A stretch of DNA of 64,000 bases from Luteimonas sp. (GCA_024707405.1 JANPZU010000008.1:248001-312000), one strand, 5' to 3'. Numbered from the stretch's first letter, positions 1 through 10,320 are shown. Translations and numbers: made by a program. The notes: generated from the letters alone by a model not told the origin.

Positions 1-402
1 CAGCGCCCAGTCGTGGCCGACATCGAGTTCGCTTTCGTCAAGCGCATCTTCCCCCTCTTCCGGATCCTCGGGCAGCCACAGCAGCGGCGCGAGATGGTCG
101 GGAAGGCTTTCGTCGTCATGGCGCACGCGCGCGGCGCACATGTTCCAGTGGCCCATCAGCAGGTGCTGCACCTGGGCGGCCTCTTCCGCATCGCCCCAGC
201 GCGGTGGCTTGCCACCCCACACCGCCGGCTCCCATTCGCCCTGCGCAACCGGCGAAGGCGACACCGCCAGCGCCGACAGGAACCCGTCCAGTGCCTCCAG
301 GTTGAAGCCTTTGAACGGCACCGCACGCTGTTCCAGCAGTTCGGCAAGGCGCTCGATCTGTGCGTCGTCGAGGTAGGGCGGGGGCGTGGTCGGCACGGAC
401 AT
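1..402 (-). CDS. UPF0149 (YecA/YgfB-type) family protein, C-terminus outside window
   Basis: The reverse strand reads as one open frame from an ATG at 402 to the window edge, giving 134 N-terminal residues beginning MSVPTTPPPYLDDAQIERL. It contains the family-like stretch FNLEALDGFLSALAVSP, then a Trp-rich segment (EWEPAVWGG) and an acidic tail (EDPEEGEDALDESELD). This resembles UPF0149/YecA proteins, small cytoplasmic proteins whose longer members end in a zinc-binding SEC-C motif. That C-terminus lies beyond base 1, so I cannot say whether the motif is present. The gene is divergent from oleB, with 138 bases between the starts. The molecular role of the family is poorly known and I assign no gene symbol. 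Confidence 0.7.
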   Translation of the reverse strand, partial: MSVPTTPPPYLDDAQIERLAELLEQRAVPFKGFNLEALDGFLSALAVSPSPVAQGEWEPAVWGGKPPRWGDAEEAAQVQHLLMGHWNMCAARVRHDDESLPDHLAPLLWLPEDPEEGEDALDESELDVGHDWAL

Positions 403-505
403 AGGGCGGCAGGCGGATGAATGATCGGATGTGCGCATGTTAGTCGGTGTCGGCGCCGGGATCGCCTGTCCCGGACGCACGGGCCGGCCATCCGGAACCG
501 GCCGC

Positions 506-511
506 TACAAT
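506..511 (+). promoter_or_regulatory. Probable -10 box of oleB
   Basis: TACAAT lies 29 bases before the oleB GTG at 541 in an otherwise GC-rich spacer and matches the -10 consensus at five of six positions. I see no good -35 hexamer 16-18 bases upstream, so the assignment rests on the -10 alone. Confidence 0.4.
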
Positions 512-540
512 GGCGTCCCTCTGCGAAACCATCCGGCGCC

Positions 541-1443
541 GTGCGATTCCCCGATTACGACTTCAGCAGCCACCACCTCGAAGTGCGCCCGGGCATCCGG
601 CTGCACTACCTCGACGAAGGCCCGCGCGACGGCGAGGTGATCGTCGCGCTGCACGGCAATCCGTCGTGGAGCTACTACTGGCGGCACCTGGTGCTGGGCC
701 TGCGCGACCGCTATCGCGTGATCGTGCCCGACCACGTCGGCATGGGCCTGTCGGACAAGCCCGACGACGACGAGAACGCGCTGCCGCGCTACGACTACAC
801 GCTGCAGTCGCGCGTGGACGACGTAGCCACGCTGCTCGACCACCTCGGCATCGACGGCCCGATGACGCTCGCGGTGCACGACTGGGGCGGGATGATCGGT
901 TTCGGCTGGGCGCTGTCGCATGCGGCGCAAGTGAAGCGGCTGGTGATCACCAACACCGCCGCGTTCCCGATGCCGGCGGACAAATTGATGCCCTGGCAGA
1001 TTGCGCTGGGCCGCGACTACAACATCGGCGAACTGGTGATCCGCGGCTTCAATGCATTCTCCGGCGGCGCGTCGCATTTCGGCGTCGAACGCAGGATGTC
1101 GCGCGACGTGCGCCGCGCCTACGTGGCGCCCTACGACAACTGGAAGAACCGCATCTCGACGGTGCGCTTCATGCAGGACATCCCTTTATCGCCGAAGGAC
1201 AAGGCATGGCCGCTGGTGGAAGCCGCCGGCCAGCGCCTGCCCGGATTCGCCGACCGTCCGGCGTTCCTCGGCTGGGGATTGAAGGATTTCGTGTTCGACC
1301 ATCACTTCCTCACTCGCTTCCGCGCCGACTTGCCGCAGGCCGAGGTGCATGCGTTCGAGGATGCAGGACATTACGTGCTGGAAGACAAGCACGAGGTGCT
1401 GGTGCCGGCGATCCGGGATTTCCTCGACAGGCATCCGCTGTAA
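541..1443 (+). CDS. oleB: OleB-type alpha/beta hydrolase (beta-lactone decarboxylase)
   Basis: This 300-residue protein is of the haloalkane-dehalogenase branch of alpha/beta hydrolases. It shows the oxyanion-side motif [13 protein letters not shown] near residues 37-49 and the nucleophile elbow VHDWGG with Asp114. The late catalytic His is in [10 protein letters not shown]. In long-chain olefin biosynthesis OleB decarboxylates the beta-lactone made by OleC to a cis-olefin; finding oleC and oleD just downstream is the main reason for choosing OleB over a generic dehalogenase. I chose the GTG at 541 ([10 protein letters not shown]) because the upstream in-frame sequence to 421 is Arg/Cys-rich and unlike the family. 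oleA, the condensing enzyme, is not visible here. Confidence 0.83.
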   Translation: MRFPDYDFSSHHLEVRPGIRLHYLDEGPRDGEVIVALHGNPSWSYYWRHLVLGLRDRYRVIVPDHVGMGLSDKPDDDENALPRYDYTLQSRVDDVATLLDHLGIDGPMTLAVHDWGGMIGFGWALSHAAQVKRLVITNTAAFPMPADKLMPWQIALGRDYNIGELVIRGFNAFSGGASHFGVERRMSRDVRRAYVAPYDNWKNRISTVRFMQDIPLSPKDKAWPLVEAAGQRLPGFADRPAFLGWGLKDFVFDHHFLTRFRADLPQAEVHAFEDAGHYVLEDKHEVLVPAIRDFLDRHPL

Positions 1444-1457
1444 CGCGGGGCATGCCT

Positions 1458-1889
1458 TCAAGCCGCGATGGGCGGCGGCAACGCAGGCGGCGACGGGCTG
1501 TTGCCGCTGTCGTCGGGATGGTCGTCGTTGTCGGCATCGTCACGCCAGCGCCAGTCCGCCGCCGTCAGCACGGGCAGGCCATGGGCCACGCGCGCCTTGT
1601 CGCATTGTTCGCTGGCCTTGCCGAATTCCCATGATGCATCGACCTCGCGACAGACCGAGGGCCGTCGCGCATGGATCGAACAGCGCGAACGGCGGCCGAT
1701 GTCGGCATCCAGCGCCACGCACCGGATCGGATCGGAATAGGTGCCACGCATGCACAGCCGGTGGGCATCGAGCCGCTCGGTCAATTCGGCGGGCACGCCA
1801 CCTTCGGTCGCCGCGTCCGACTCCATCCAGTGGAACGCCACCCGGTACTGCGTGCAGCAAGCGCCACAGGTCAGGCAGGGATGCGGCAT
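1458..1889 (-). CDS. YkgJ-family cysteine-cluster protein
   Basis: This 143-residue protein opens with [12 protein letters not shown] and carries further cysteines in LCMRG, IRCVALD, RCSIH and SVCREVD. That spaced-Cys pattern defines the YkgJ/CxxCxxCC family, thought to bind zinc or an iron-sulfur cluster. The ATG at 1889 puts the first cysteines at positions 5, 8, 11 and 12, as is usual; an in-frame ATG at 1919 would add ten residues. The gene is convergent with oleB (14 bases between stops), opposite in strand to the ole genes, and so interrupts the ole cluster. The C-terminal 30 residues are acidic, then Pro/Ser-rich. The substrate and role are unknown. Confidence 0.82.
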   Translation of the reverse strand: MPHPCLTCGACCTQYRVAFHWMESDAATEGGVPAELTERLDAHRLCMRGTYSDPIRCVALDADIGRRSRCSIHARRPSVCREVDASWEFGKASEQCDKARVAHGLPVLTAADWRWRDDADNDDHPDDSGNSPSPPALPPPIAA

Positions 1890-2023
1890 GGGGGCAAGGG
1901 ATGCGGGACGGGTGCGCATTCTTGCGGCAGCACCTCCGGCGCGCAAGGGCTGCATGTGGGCGCCCGTCGCCTGGATCGGACTACCATGCCGCGACCTGCC
2001 CTCCCGCCCGCACAGGCCCCACC

Positions 2024-2434
2024 ATGACCGACACCCCGGCCGTCCATGCCGCGATCCGCGAGACGGATTTCCTGGTCGACCTGACCGACGCCACCGGCCA
2101 TGCCTGGCATGCCGACGAACCGACAGGCCTCGGCGGCGGCGACACCGCGCCCACGCCCGACCAATTGCTGCTCTCGGCACTGGGCGCCTGCACCTCGATC
2201 ACGCTGAAGATGTATGCCGCGCGCAAGCAGTGGCCGCTGGAAGGCGTGGACGTGCAACTGTCGCTCAATCCCTCAGGAAAGCCGACCGCAGGCAACGACA
2301 TCGTGCGCCAGGTCGTGCTGCACGGCCCGCTCGACGACACCCAGCGCGAACGGCTGTTGCAGGTCGCCAATGCCTGCCCCGTACACAAGCTGTTGACCGG
2401 CGAGATCCGCATCGAGACATCGCTGCAGGCGTGA
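2024..2434 (+). CDS. OsmC-family peroxiredoxin-like protein
   Basis: This 136-residue protein has the OsmC/Ohr fold signatures: [21 protein letters not shown] with Cys56, and [10 protein letters not shown] with Cys118. Those two cysteines are the usual thiol peroxidase pair that reduces organic hydroperoxides. The sequence is closer to the YhfA/OsmC-like branch than to Ohr, judged only from the motif wording. It lies 17 bases upstream of oleC on the same strand and could be co-transcribed with it. Whether it protects the polyunsaturated ole hydrocarbons from peroxidation is speculation based on position alone. The ATG at 2024 is the only start giving a family-length protein. Confidence 0.85.
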   Translation: MTDTPAVHAAIRETDFLVDLTDATGHAWHADEPTGLGGGDTAPTPDQLLLSALGACTSITLKMYAARKQWPLEGVDVQLSLNPSGKPTAGNDIVRQVVLHGPLDDTQRERLLQVANACPVHKLLTGEIRIETSLQA

Positions 2435-2439
2435 GCGGC

Positions 2440-2445
2440 GATAAT
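2440..2445 (+). promoter_or_regulatory. -10-like box close to oleC start (leaderless candidate)
   Basis: GATAAT is followed by six bases (CCCGGG) and then the oleC ATG. A transcript from this box would begin at or next to the A of the ATG. No Shine-Dalgarno sequence fits in the gap. Confidence 0.4.
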
Positions 2446-2451
2446 CCCGGG

Positions 2452-4098
2452 ATGACCCACGCCTGCAACATCGCCTCGGCGCTGCCGCGACTGGCCGCCG
2501 AAGACCCCGGACGCATCGCGATGCGCTGCCCCGGTCGCGATGGCCGCTACGGCATCGCACTGACCTACGGTGAACTCGACGCGCGCAGCGATGCCATCGC
2601 CGCCGGGCTGGCGAAGCGCGGCATCGCCCGCGGCACGCGCACGGTGCTGATGGTTCGGCCAACGCCGGAGTTCTTCCTGCTGATGTTCGCGCTGTTCAAG
2701 GCCGGCACCATCCCGGTGCTCGTCGATCCCGGCATCGACAAGCGCGCACTGAAGCAATGCCTGGACGAAGCGCAACCCGAGGCTTTCATCGGCATCCCGC
2801 TGGCGCAGTTCGCTCGTGTCCTGCTGGGTTGGGCGAAGTCGGCACGCACCCGCATCACCACCGGACGCTTCGCGTTGCTGGCAGATGCCACGCTGGCGCA
2901 AGTGGAACGCGACGGCCACGGCGCAGGCCCGCAACTCACGAGCACGCAACCCGACGACATCGCCGCACTGCTGTTCACCAGCGGCTCGACCGGCGTGCCC
3001 AAGGGCGTGGTCTATCGTCATCGGCATTTCATCGCGCAGATCGACATGCTGCGCGATGCGTTCGGCATCACGGCTGGCGGCATCGACTTCCCGACCTTCC
3101 CGCCGTTTGCGTTGTTCGATCCCGCACTCGGGCTGACCAGCATCATTCCCGACATGGATCCCACGCGTCCGGCGAAGGCCGATCCGCACAAGCTGCATGC
3201 GGCGATCACGCGCTTCGGCGTCGACCAGTTGTTCGGCTCGCCCGCATTGATGCGCGTGCTGGCCGAGCACGGCGAACCCTTGCCTACGCTGAGGCGCGTC
3301 ACGTCCGCAGGCGCACCGGTGCCACCAGAAGTCGTTGCGAAGATACTGTCGCTGCTGCCGGAAGACGCCGGATTCTGGACGCCCTACGGCGCCACCGAAT
3401 GCCTGCCGGTCGCGGTGATCGAAGGCCGCGAGCTGCTGCAATTGCGCCAGCGCACCGAGCAAGGCGCCGGCACCTGCGTCGGACGCGCGGTGCCGCCGAA
3501 CGACGTGCGCATCATCCAGATCACCGACGATGCGATCGCGCAGTGGTCGGACGATCTGCTGGCCGCGCCGGGCGAAGTCGGTGAGATCACCGTCGCCGGA
3601 CCAAGCGCCACCGATGCGTACTTCAATCGTGATGCGCAGACGCGACTCGCGAAGACCCACGAGCGAATGACCGACGGCGGCGAACGCATCGTCCACCGCA
3701 TGGGCGACGTGGGCTACTTCGACGCCGAAGATCGCCTGTGGTTCTGCGGCCGCAAGTCGCATCGCGTCGAAACCGCCGACGGCCCGCTGTACACCGAGCA
3801 GGTCGAGCCGATCTTCAACACGCATCCATCGGTGAAACGAACCGCCTTGGTCGGCGTTGGCTCGCAGGGTTCGCAACAACCGGTGTTGTGCATCGAAGCC
3901 AACGACGGCATCGCCAGCAGCGGCCACCCGCGCATCGAAAGCGAACTGCGCGCCATCGGCCAACGCTTCCCGCATGTCGCCGGCATCGATACCTTCCTGT
4001 TCCATCCCGGCTTCCCGGTCGACATCCGCCACAACGCCAAGATCGGTCGCGAGAAGCTCGCGGGCTGGGTGGCGGCAAAATTGAAGGACAAGGCATGA
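2452..4098 (+). CDS. oleC: OleC-type beta-lactone synthetase (ANL superfamily)
   Basis: This 548-residue protein is an AMP-forming adenylate enzyme. It has the P-loop-like motif [13 protein letters not shown] at about residues 173-185, the ANL segment [10 protein letters not shown], and the late motif [20 protein letters not shown]. In ole pathways OleC uses ATP to turn the beta-hydroxy acid made by OleA and OleD into a beta-lactone. The identification combines ANL motifs with the directly overlapping oleD: oleC ends TGA inside the ATGA that starts oleD. Length is typical for OleC. Without the neighbours it would be called a generic fatty-acid-CoA ligase. Expected substrates are two condensed long-chain fatty acyl groups. 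Confidence 0.87.
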   Translation: MTHACNIASALPRLAAEDPGRIAMRCPGRDGRYGIALTYGELDARSDAIAAGLAKRGIARGTRTVLMVRPTPEFFLLMFALFKAGTIPVLVDPGIDKRALKQCLDEAQPEAFIGIPLAQFARVLLGWAKSARTRITTGRFALLADATLAQVERDGHGAGPQLTSTQPDDIAALLFTSGSTGVPKGVVYRHRHFIAQIDMLRDAFGITAGGIDFPTFPPFALFDPALGLTSIIPDMDPTRPAKADPHKLHAAITRFGVDQLFGSPALMRVLAEHGEPLPTLRRVTSAGAPVPPEVVAKILSLLPEDAGFWTPYGATECLPVAVIEGRELLQLRQRTEQGAGTCVGRAVPPNDVRIIQITDDAIAQWSDDLLAAPGEVGEITVAGPSATDAYFNRDAQTRLAKTHERMTDGGERIVHRMGDVGYFDAEDRLWFCGRKSHRVETADGPLYTEQVEPIFNTHPSVKRTALVGVGSQGSQQPVLCIEANDGIASSGHPRIESELRAIGQRFPHVAGIDTFLFHPGFPVDIRHNAKIGREKLAGWVAAKLKDKA

Positions 4099-5090
4099 AA
4101 CTTCTCGTCACCGGCGGCGGCGGTTTCCTCGGACAGGCACTGTGCCGCGGGCTGGTCGAGCGCGGCCACGACGTGACCAGCTTCAACCGTGGCCACTACC
4201 CGCAACTCGATGCACTCGGCGTGCGCCAGGTGCGCGGCGACCTCGCCGACCGCGACGCGGTACTCGCCGCTGCGACCGGCGTCGACGCGATCTTCCACAA
4301 CGCGGCGAAGGCCGGCGCATGGGGCAGTTACGAGAGCTACCACAACGCAAACGTGGTCGGCACGCAGAACGTGCTCGATGCCTGCCGTGTGCATGGCATC
4401 GGAAAACTCGTCTACACCTCCACGCCCAGCGTCACCCATCGCGCCACGCATCCGGTCGAGGGCGGCACCGCCGACAGCGTGCCCTACGGCGAGAATTTCC
4501 AGGCGCCCTACGCCACCACCAAGACCATCGCCGAGAAGGCGGTGCTGGCCGCGAACGACGTCAACCTCGCCACAGTCGCGTTGCGGCCACGACTGATCTG
4601 GGGGCCGGGCGACCAGCAGTTGCTGCCGCGTTTGGTGGAACGCGCAAAGGCCGGGCGCCTGCGTTTCGTCGGCGACGGCAACAACCGCATCGACACCACC
4701 TACATCGACAACGCCGCGCAAGCGCATTTCGATGCCTTCGAGCATCTCGCCCCGGGTGCCGCATGCGCGGGCAAGGCCTACTTCATCAGCAACGGCGAAC
4801 CCAAGCCGGTGCGCGAGATCGTCAACGCGCTGCTTGCCGCCGCAAACGCGCCGCAAGTGACGAAGACGATCCCGTTCCGCGCGGCCCATGCCATCGGCGC
4901 AGTCTGCGAAGGTCTGTGGCCGCTGTTGCGCCTGCAGGGCGAGCCGCCGATGACGCGCTTCCTGGCCGAACAACTGAGCACAACACATTGGTATTACATG
5001 GGGCCTGCAACGCAGGATTTCGGTTATAAGCCTCGCGTGACGATCGCCGAGGGCCTGCAACGGCTGGAGGCATCGCTGCAACACCCCTGA
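4095..5090 (+). CDS. oleD: OleD-type NAD(P)H-dependent 2-alkyl-3-oxoalkanoate reductase
   Basis: This 331-residue protein is an extended short-chain dehydrogenase. The N-terminal [20 protein letters not shown] holds the dinucleotide-binding glycine motif at residues 7-13. The active-site motif YATTK places Tyr139 and Lys143, preceded by the Thr/Ser strand VYTSTPSV. OleD reduces the beta-keto acid from OleA to the beta-hydroxy acid that OleC cyclises. The start ATG overlaps the oleC stop by four bases, so the two are translationally coupled. Related 3-beta-hydroxysteroid dehydrogenase/epimerase proteins would look similar alone; the overlap with oleC decides the call. Confidence 0.88.
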   Translation: MKLLVTGGGGFLGQALCRGLVERGHDVTSFNRGHYPQLDALGVRQVRGDLADRDAVLAAATGVDAIFHNAAKAGAWGSYESYHNANVVGTQNVLDACRVHGIGKLVYTSTPSVTHRATHPVEGGTADSVPYGENFQAPYATTKTIAEKAVLAANDVNLATVALRPRLIWGPGDQQLLPRLVERAKAGRLRFVGDGNNRIDTTYIDNAAQAHFDAFEHLAPGAACAGKAYFISNGEPKPVREIVNALLAAANAPQVTKTIPFRAAHAIGAVCEGLWPLLRLQGEPPMTRFLAEQLSTTHWYYMGPATQDFGYKPRVTIAEGLQRLEASLQHP

Positions 5091-5113
5091 CGCAACGACA
5101 GGCGACGGCCGGC

Positions 5114-6481
5114 ATGATCGAGAACCAGACGCTCACCGATCCCGAAGCGGCACCCGTGCGCCGCAAGAAGCCGCTCTGGCACCACCTCTATTTCTGGGTA
5201 CTGCTCGGCATCGCCATCGGCATCGGCATCGGCTTCCTCGCGCCGGAACTCGGCGCCCGCATGAAGTGGCTCGCCGACCTGTTCATCAAGCTGGTGAAGG
5301 TGGTGATCGCACCGACCATCTTCGCCACCGTCGTGGTCGGTATCGCCGGACTGGGCAACCTCGCCAAGGCCGGCGGACTGGCGATGCGCACGGTGGTCTA
5401 CTTCAACGTCACCACGGTGTTCGCGCTCGCGCTCGGGCTGCTCGTAGTCAATGTGCTCAAGCCCGGCGTGGGCCTCGGCCTCGACATCGCCACCTTCGAC
5501 GCATCCGATGCCGCGCGCACCATTGCCGCCGCTGGCGGCGCGGCCGGGGAAGGCATCACCGGCTTCCTGCTCAACCTGGTGCCCAATTCGTTCTTCGGCG
5601 CGTTCGTCGAAGGCCAGTTGATCCAGGTGCTGGTGCTCGCGATCCTGGTCGCCTGCGCGCTCAGCGCGATGGGCGAACGCGCGAAGGGCGCGATCTCGGC
5701 CCTCGACACCGTGGCGCACGTGATGTTCGGCGTGATCCGCATCGTGATGTGGTTCGCGCCCTTGGGGGCGATGGGCGGCATGGCCTTCACCATCGGCGAG
5801 TACGGCAGCCAGATCCTCGGCTCGCTGGCGCAGTTCATGCTCGGCTTCTACCTGACCTGCGTGCTCTTCGTCTTCTGCGTGCTCGGGCCGATTTGCTGGT
5901 GGTGCGGCTTCAGCGTGGTTCGCTACATCCGCCTGATCCGCGAAGAGCTGCTGATCGTGCTGGGCACTTCATCCTCGGAATCGGTGCTGCCGCGCATGCT
6001 GGTGAAACTGGAGGCGGCGGGCGTGCCGAAATCCGTGGTCGGCCTGACCATCCCCACCGGTTATTCGTTCAACCTCGACGGCACCGCGATCTACATGGCG
6101 ATGGGCGCGATCTTCATCGCGCAGGCCTTCGGCATCGACGTGCCGCTGGGCACGCAGATCGGGTTGCTGGTGTTCATGCTGATCTCGTCCAACGGCGCCG
6201 CCGGTGTCTCCGGCGCGGGACTTGTGACGTTGGCCGCGTCGCTCGCGGCGTTCGACAGCGTGATCCCGCTGGCCGGCATCGCCTTGATCGTCGGCATCGA
6301 CCGCTTCATGTCCGAAGCACGCGCGCTGACCAACCTCACCGGCAACGGCATCGGCACGCTGGCCATCGCACGCTGGACGGGGCAACTCGACCGCAAGCGG
6401 CTGGACGAGGTGCTGCGGCAACCGGAACTGATCGATACCGATGCGTTGCTGAAAGCACAGGACAACCACTCGCACCACTGA
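5114..6481 (+). CDS. dctA: DctA-type dicarboxylate/cation symporter
   Basis: This 455-residue inner-membrane protein belongs to the DAACS/SDF family. The conserved hairpin and substrate motifs are clear: TSSSESVLPRML, then PTGYSFNLDGTAIYMAM, then SSNGAAGVSGAGLVTLAASL. These wordings match DctA, which takes up succinate, fumarate and malate with protons or sodium, more closely than GltP. About eight hydrophobic segments are visible, starting at HHLYFWVLLGIAIGIGIGF. The N-terminal 20 residues are a charged cytoplasmic lead (PEAAPVRRKK). It begins 23 bases after oleD on the same strand, so read-through is possible, but no functional link is evident. Substrate specificity is inferred. Confidence 0.85.
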   Translation: MIENQTLTDPEAAPVRRKKPLWHHLYFWVLLGIAIGIGIGFLAPELGARMKWLADLFIKLVKVVIAPTIFATVVVGIAGLGNLAKAGGLAMRTVVYFNVTTVFALALGLLVVNVLKPGVGLGLDIATFDASDAARTIAAAGGAAGEGITGFLLNLVPNSFFGAFVEGQLIQVLVLAILVACALSAMGERAKGAISALDTVAHVMFGVIRIVMWFAPLGAMGGMAFTIGEYGSQILGSLAQFMLGFYLTCVLFVFCVLGPICWWCGFSVVRYIRLIREELLIVLGTSSSESVLPRMLVKLEAAGVPKSVVGLTIPTGYSFNLDGTAIYMAMGAIFIAQAFGIDVPLGTQIGLLVFMLISSNGAAGVSGAGLVTLAASLAAFDSVIPLAGIALIVGIDRFMSEARALTNLTGNGIGTLAIARWTGQLDRKRLDEVLRQPELIDTDALLKAQDNHSHH

Positions 6482-6589
6482 CCCGGGTGCGGCTTTCACG
6501 GCCGCATCACGCAATTCTCACCTGGCGACGACCGGCGCTGCCGTAATTTCCCCGTGCACGCCGCAAGGCCAATCGACAGGGAACCGACC

Positions 6590-6751
6590 ATGCTCAGTTA
6601 CGCAGTCACCTTCTTCATCATCGCCATCATCGCCGCCGTGCTCGGCTTCAGCGGCATCGCCGGCGCCGCGACCAATATCGCCTGGATCCTGTTCGTGATC
6701 TTCCTGATCCTGGCCGTGGTGTCGATGCTGCGCGGCAAGCGTCCCATCTAG
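6590..6751 (+). CDS. Small DUF1328 (YtjA-type) membrane protein
   Basis: This 53-residue, two-helix membrane protein contains the family core [28 protein letters not shown] split by a short Gly/Ala turn, ending in the basic tail [11 protein letters not shown]1328 proteins are widespread tiny inner-membrane proteins of unknown role, often stress-linked. The ATG at 6590 follows AATCGACAGGGAACC, with a plausible AGGG ribosome site. It is followed 27 bases later by a strong intrinsic terminator and appears to be its own transcription unit; GTAATT at 6542-6547 could be a -10 element. Confidence 0.82.
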   Translation: MLSYAVTFFIIAIIAAVLGFSGIAGAATNIAWILFVIFLILAVVSMLRGKRPI

Positions 6752-6778
6752 CGCCTGCGCTCAACTCACCCGCAAGAA

Positions 6779-6801
6779 GCCCGCCTTCCGGCGGGCTTTT
6801 T
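6779..6801 (+). terminator. Intrinsic terminator after the DUF1328 gene
   Basis: A seven-pair GC stem, GCCCGCC / GGCGGGC with loop TTCC, is followed by TTTTTC and more T-rich sequence. It is oriented for the plus-strand gene ending at 6751. The other orientation lacks a clean U-tract, so ddl on the opposite strand would be served poorly. Confidence 0.85.
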
Positions 6802-6836
6802 CTTTTTCGTTTTCCGTCCCCGCGACCTCATGCAGT

Positions 6837-7955
6837 TCAGGTCGAACTGCGCAACGCCGCATCGGCACGATGCCGTTCCAGTGCAAGCTCGATCAGGCGC
6901 GTCACCAGTTCGCCGTACGCCATGCCGCTGGCTTGCCACAGCTTGGGGTACATGCTGATCCGCGTGAATCCGGGCAAGGTGTTGACCTCGTTCACCACCA
7001 CGTCGCCCGCCGGCGTGAGGAAGACGTCCACGCGCGCCAGCCCGGCGCAATCGAGCGCACGGTACGCGCGCAACGCGACGTCGCGGATGCGTTCGCCGGC
7101 ATCGGCATCGATGTCGGCCGGCGCCACGACATCGGCCCCCGCTTCGTTGATGTACTTGGTGTCGTAGGCGTAGAAGTCGTCATGCACCACGATCTCGCCG
7201 CACAGGCTTGCCTGCGGCTCGTCGTTGCCCAGCACCGCGCATTCGATCTCGCGCCCTTCGATGCCGGTTTCCACCAGCACCTTGTGGTCGTAGGCGAAGG
7301 CCAGCGCCAGCGCTTCGTCGAATTGCCGGCGGTCGCGCACCTTGCTCACGCCCACCGACGAGCCCTGGTTGGCCGGCTTGACGAACAGCGGCAGGCCCAG
7401 CTGCGCGACCAGCGCATCGAAATCGACCGTGTCGCGTCGCCGCAGGCAGACGAACGGCGCAACCCGCAGCCCGGCATCGCGCAACAGGCGCTTGGCGACG
7501 TCCTTGTCCATCGCCACCGCCGAACCCAGCACCGACGACCCCACGAACGGCAGGTTCGCCATCCGCAGCAAGCCTTGCAGCGAACCGTCCTCGCCCAGCG
7601 TGCCGTGGACGATCGGGAACACAACGTCGATCTGCTCCAGCGTCGTCGCCGGATCGGCCGGCACCAGTTGCGCCTGGTCGCGGCCGGGCAGCACCGACAA
7701 CTCGTGTCCGCTCGGGTTGAACGCAATCCGCGCCGGGTCGTCGGCATTGAGCAGGAAACTGTCCGCCCGGCTCACGTGCCAGCGCCCTTGCTTGTCGATG
7801 CCGATCAGCGTCGCCTCGAAGCGATCCCGGTCGAGCGCATCGAGGATGTTGCGGGCCGACTGCAGCGAAACCTCGTGTTCGGCCGACTTGCCGCCGAAGA
7901 TGATGCCGACCCGGATCTTGCCCACACTGCGCTCCGCCTTGCTCGAGGCCTTCAT
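6837..7955 (-). CDS. ddlA: D-alanine--D-alanine ligase, DdlA length class
   Basis: This 372-residue ATP-grasp enzyme joins two D-Ala residues for peptidoglycan precursors in the cytoplasm. The N-terminal domain starts [18 protein letters not shown]. The ATP-grasp region holds [16 protein letters not shown], and the metal/substrate end is [11 protein letters not shown]. The length matches DdlA-type enzymes (about 365 residues) rather than the roughly 310 of DdlB, and the gene is not next to mur/fts genes here, also as for ddlA. The ATG at 7955 was chosen over an in-frame start at 7994 because the added residues are Arg/Ala-rich and unconserved in style. It is divergent from ubiJ. Confidence 0.92.
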   Translation of the reverse strand: MKASSKAERSVGKIRVGIIFGGKSAEHEVSLQSARNILDALDRDRFEATLIGIDKQGRWHVSRADSFLLNADDPARIAFNPSGHELSVLPGRDQAQLVPADPATTLEQIDVVFPIVHGTLGEDGSLQGLLRMANLPFVGSSVLGSAVAMDKDVAKRLLRDAGLRVAPFVCLRRRDTVDFDALVAQLGLPLFVKPANQGSSVGVSKVRDRRQFDEALALAFAYDHKVLVETGIEGREIECAVLGNDEPQASLCGEIVVHDDFYAYDTKYINEAGADVVAPADIDADAGERIRDVALRAYRALDCAGLARVDVFLTPAGDVVVNEVNTLPGFTRISMYPKLWQASGMAYGELVTRLIELALERHRADAALRSST

Positions 7956-8005
7956 TCTAGATCGGCCACCCGCGGCCCTTGCATGGACGGCCACCGACGG
8001 CCCGC

Positions 8006-8011
8006 TAGAAT
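8006..8011 (+). promoter_or_regulatory. -10-like box close to ubiJ start (leaderless candidate)
   Basis: TAGAAT is followed by six bases (GCCCGC) and the ubiJ ATG at 8018. Transcription would start at about the ATG itself. The whole ddlA-ubiJ divergent spacer is only 62 bases. Confidence 0.45.
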
Positions 8012-8017
8012 GCCCGC

Positions 8018-8653
8018 ATGACCTCGCCCTTCGATGCCCTCAAGCCCATCGCCGGTCGTGCGCTGGAAAGCGCGCTCAACCGCGCCCTCGCGCTCGACCC
8101 CGATACCGGCGACGGCATCCGCAGGCTGGACGGGCGCCGGATCGAATTGACCCTGGAATCGCCACCGCTGGCGCTGCAGTTGCGGGTCGAGGGCGAGCGC
8201 CTCGTGGTCGGCCCGGTCGATCCCGGCCACGAACCCGACCTGGCCGTGCGCACCACGCTGGCGGGGATGCTGTCGCAACTGCCATTCCTGCGCCGCGACG
8301 ATGCGCCACCGGTCGGCAAGGTGCGCGTGGCCGGCGACGCCGACCTCGCCCGCCAGCTGCAACGCTTGGCCGAACGCTTCGATCCCGACTGGCAGAAGCC
8401 CTTCACCACGGTCTTCGGCGATGTCATCGGCGTGCAGGTGGCCAACGCCTTCGCCGGTGCATTGCGCGGTGCACGCGATGCCGGCGGCAGGCTGGCGCGC
8501 AACGCCGCCGAGTACGTGACCGAGGAATCACGCGACGTGGTGGGCCGCGATGAACTGGATGCCTTCCACGACGACGTCGACACGCTCCACGATGGCGTCG
8601 AACGGCTGGCCGCGCGCGTGGCCCGCCTGACCGCCGCCGGACGCCACGCATGA
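8018..8653 (+). CDS. ubiJ: Ubiquinone biosynthesis accessory factor UbiJ
   Basis: This 211-residue protein has an SCP2-like lipid-binding region over about residues 15-130 ([20 protein letters not shown] through the [18 protein letters not shown] stretch). A C-terminal helical segment ([19 protein letters not shown]) may pair with UbiK. UbiJ scaffolds the late Ubi enzymes and carries hydrophobic intermediates; it acts in the cytoplasm. The gene overlaps ubiB by four bases (ATGA), the usual ubiJ-ubiB arrangement, although ubiE, which often precedes them, is absent here. Confidence 0.87.
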   Translation: MTSPFDALKPIAGRALESALNRALALDPDTGDGIRRLDGRRIELTLESPPLALQLRVEGERLVVGPVDPGHEPDLAVRTTLAGMLSQLPFLRRDDAPPVGKVRVAGDADLARQLQRLAERFDPDWQKPFTTVFGDVIGVQVANAFAGALRGARDAGGRLARNAAEYVTEESRDVVGRDELDAFHDDVDTLHDGVERLAARVARLTAAGRHA

Positions 8654-10320
8654 GTTCGCTGTTGCGCGCCATGCGCATCGGCCGCGTGCTGCTGCGCTAC
8701 CGGCTGGACGACCTGCTCGACGACACCCCGGTCGAACGCTGGCTGAAACTGATGCGGCCGTTCGTGCCGCGCGCCTCGCGCGAGATCGCCGCGCAACCGC
8801 GCGGCGCGCGCCTGCGGCTGGCGCTGCAGGAACTGGGCCCGATCTTCGTCAAGTTCGGGCAGATCCTGTCCACCCGGCGCGACCTGCTGCCGCCGGACAT
8901 CGTCGATGAGCTGGCGCTGCTGCAGGACCAGGTGGCGCCGTTCGACGGTGGCCAGGCGCGTGCGATCGTGGAATCCGAACTGGGCGCCGATGTCGGCACG
9001 CTGTTCCTGTCGTTCGATCCGGTGCCGCTGGCATCGGCTTCGATCGCACAGGTGCATGCCGCGACATTGCCTGCAAACGGCGATGCCGCACCGCGCGACG
9101 TGGTGGTCAAGGTACTGCGTCCGGGCGTGGAGAAGCAGATCGCTGCCGACGTGGCCTTGCTCAAGTCACTGGCCGCGGTCGCCGACCGCACGCACCCCAA
9201 CGCCGACAAGATCCGTCCGCGCGAGATCGTGGCCGAAATCGAGAACACCCTCGCCGCGGAGATCGACCTGCAGCGCGAGGGCGCCAATGCCTCGGTGCTG
9301 CGCCGCAACTGGCTGGATTCGCCCGACCTCTACGTGCCCGAGCCGATCTGGAGCCACACTGCGCAGCGCGTACTGACGCTCGAACGCGTGCGCGGCATCA
9401 ACAGCGACGATGTCGCCGCGATCGATGCCGCAGGGATCGACCGCAAGGCGCTGGCAGCGAAAGGTGTGCGCGTGTTCTACACGCAGGTGTTCCGCGACAA
9501 CTTCTTCCACGCCGACGCGCACGCCGGCAACATCTGGGTCGATCCGAAACGCAAGTCCAACCCGCGTTTCATCGCACTCGACTTCGGCATCATGGGCCAG
9601 CTCTCCAGCGAGGATCAGTACTACCTCGCCGAGAACTTCATGGCGATCTTCAACAAGGATTACCGCCGCATCGCCGAGTTGCACGTGCAGGCCGGCTGGA
9701 TGCCGTCGACCATCCGCATCGACGAGCTGGAAGCCGCCGCGCGCGCGGTGTGCGAACCGTACTTCACCCGCCCGTTGTCGGAGATCTCGCTGGCCGAGGT
9801 ACTGGGCAAGCTGTTCAAGACCGCGCAGAAGTACGAACTGACCCTGCAGCCGCAGCTGATCCTGATGCAGAAGACGCTGCTGACCATCGAAGGCATCGGC
9901 CGCCTGCTCGACCCGAAGATCGACATCTGGGCGGTCGCGCGCCCGGTGCTGGAACGCATCCTGGTCGAGCGCTACAGCCCGCAGCGGCTCGGCGCCGAAT
10001 TCCGCAAGCGGCTGCCCGAACTCATCACCCACGCCCCCGACATGCCCCGGCTGGCGCACGCCTGGCTGCAACAGCAGGTCGAAGGCCGCCACGCGCTGCG
10101 TATGCAGTCGGACGACGTGGTGCGCATCGCACGCACGCTCGAAGGCATGCAGCGCCGGATCGTCGCCGCGATCCTCGGCGTCGGCCTGCTGATCGTCGCT
10201 GCAGTGCTGTATGCGCTGGAAGCCGGCGGCCCGTCCTTCCTCGGCATCCCGGCATCTTCGTGGATCGCCGGCGTCGGTGGCCTCTGGGCGCTGGTCGCGG
10301 CCTGGCCGCGCGCGAGGTAA
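8650..10320 (+). CDS. ubiB: UbiB, atypical ABC1/ADCK kinase-like protein
   Basis: This 556-residue protein contains the family KxGQ motif ([15 protein letters not shown], Lys68 to Gln71), the ATP-site segment [11 protein letters not shown], and the catalytic-loop region [13 protein letters not shown] followed by ALDFGIMG. Two hydrophobic helices at the C-terminus (about residues 503-550, [20 protein letters not shown] and [18 protein letters not shown]) anchor it in the inner membrane. UbiB is required for ubiquinone synthesis, probably by extracting or presenting lipid precursors through its ATPase activity. It is translationally coupled to ubiJ. Length and motif order are standard. Confidence 0.93.
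   Translation: MSSLLRAMRIGRVLLRYRLDDLLDDTPVERWLKLMRPFVPRASREIAAQPRGARLRLALQELGPIFVKFGQILSTRRDLLPPDIVDELALLQDQVAPFDGGQARAIVESELGADVGTLFLSFDPVPLASASIAQVHAATLPANGDAAPRDVVVKVLRPGVEKQIAADVALLKSLAAVADRTHPNADKIRPREIVAEIENTLAAEIDLQREGANASVLRRNWLDSPDLYVPEPIWSHTAQRVLTLERVRGINSDDVAAIDAAGIDRKALAAKGVRVFYTQVFRDNFFHADAHAGNIWVDPKRKSNPRFIALDFGIMGQLSSEDQYYLAENFMAIFNKDYRRIAELHVQAGWMPSTIRIDELEAAARAVCEPYFTRPLSEISLAEVLGKLFKTAQKYELTLQPQLILMQKTLLTIEGIGRLLDPKIDIWAVARPVLERILVERYSPQRLGAEFRKRLPELITHAPDMPRLAHAWLQQQVEGRHALRMQSDDVVRIARTLEGMQRRIVAAILGVGLLIVAAVLYALEAGGPSFLGIPASSWIAGVGGLWALVAAWPRAR

Noticed and set aside
541-1443. Haloalkane dehalogenase as the function of the first hydrolase
   Set aside because: The nucleophile and fold are shared, but the oleC-oleD neighbours make the OleB decarboxylase role more likely; activity on haloalkanes cannot be judged from sequence alone.
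1981-4032. Long minus-strand open frame opposite oleC (683 residues)
   Set aside because: It runs antisense to a gene with clear ANL motifs; composition is His/Arg/Gln/Ala-rich with no recognisable domain, as expected from GC-rich complementary frames.
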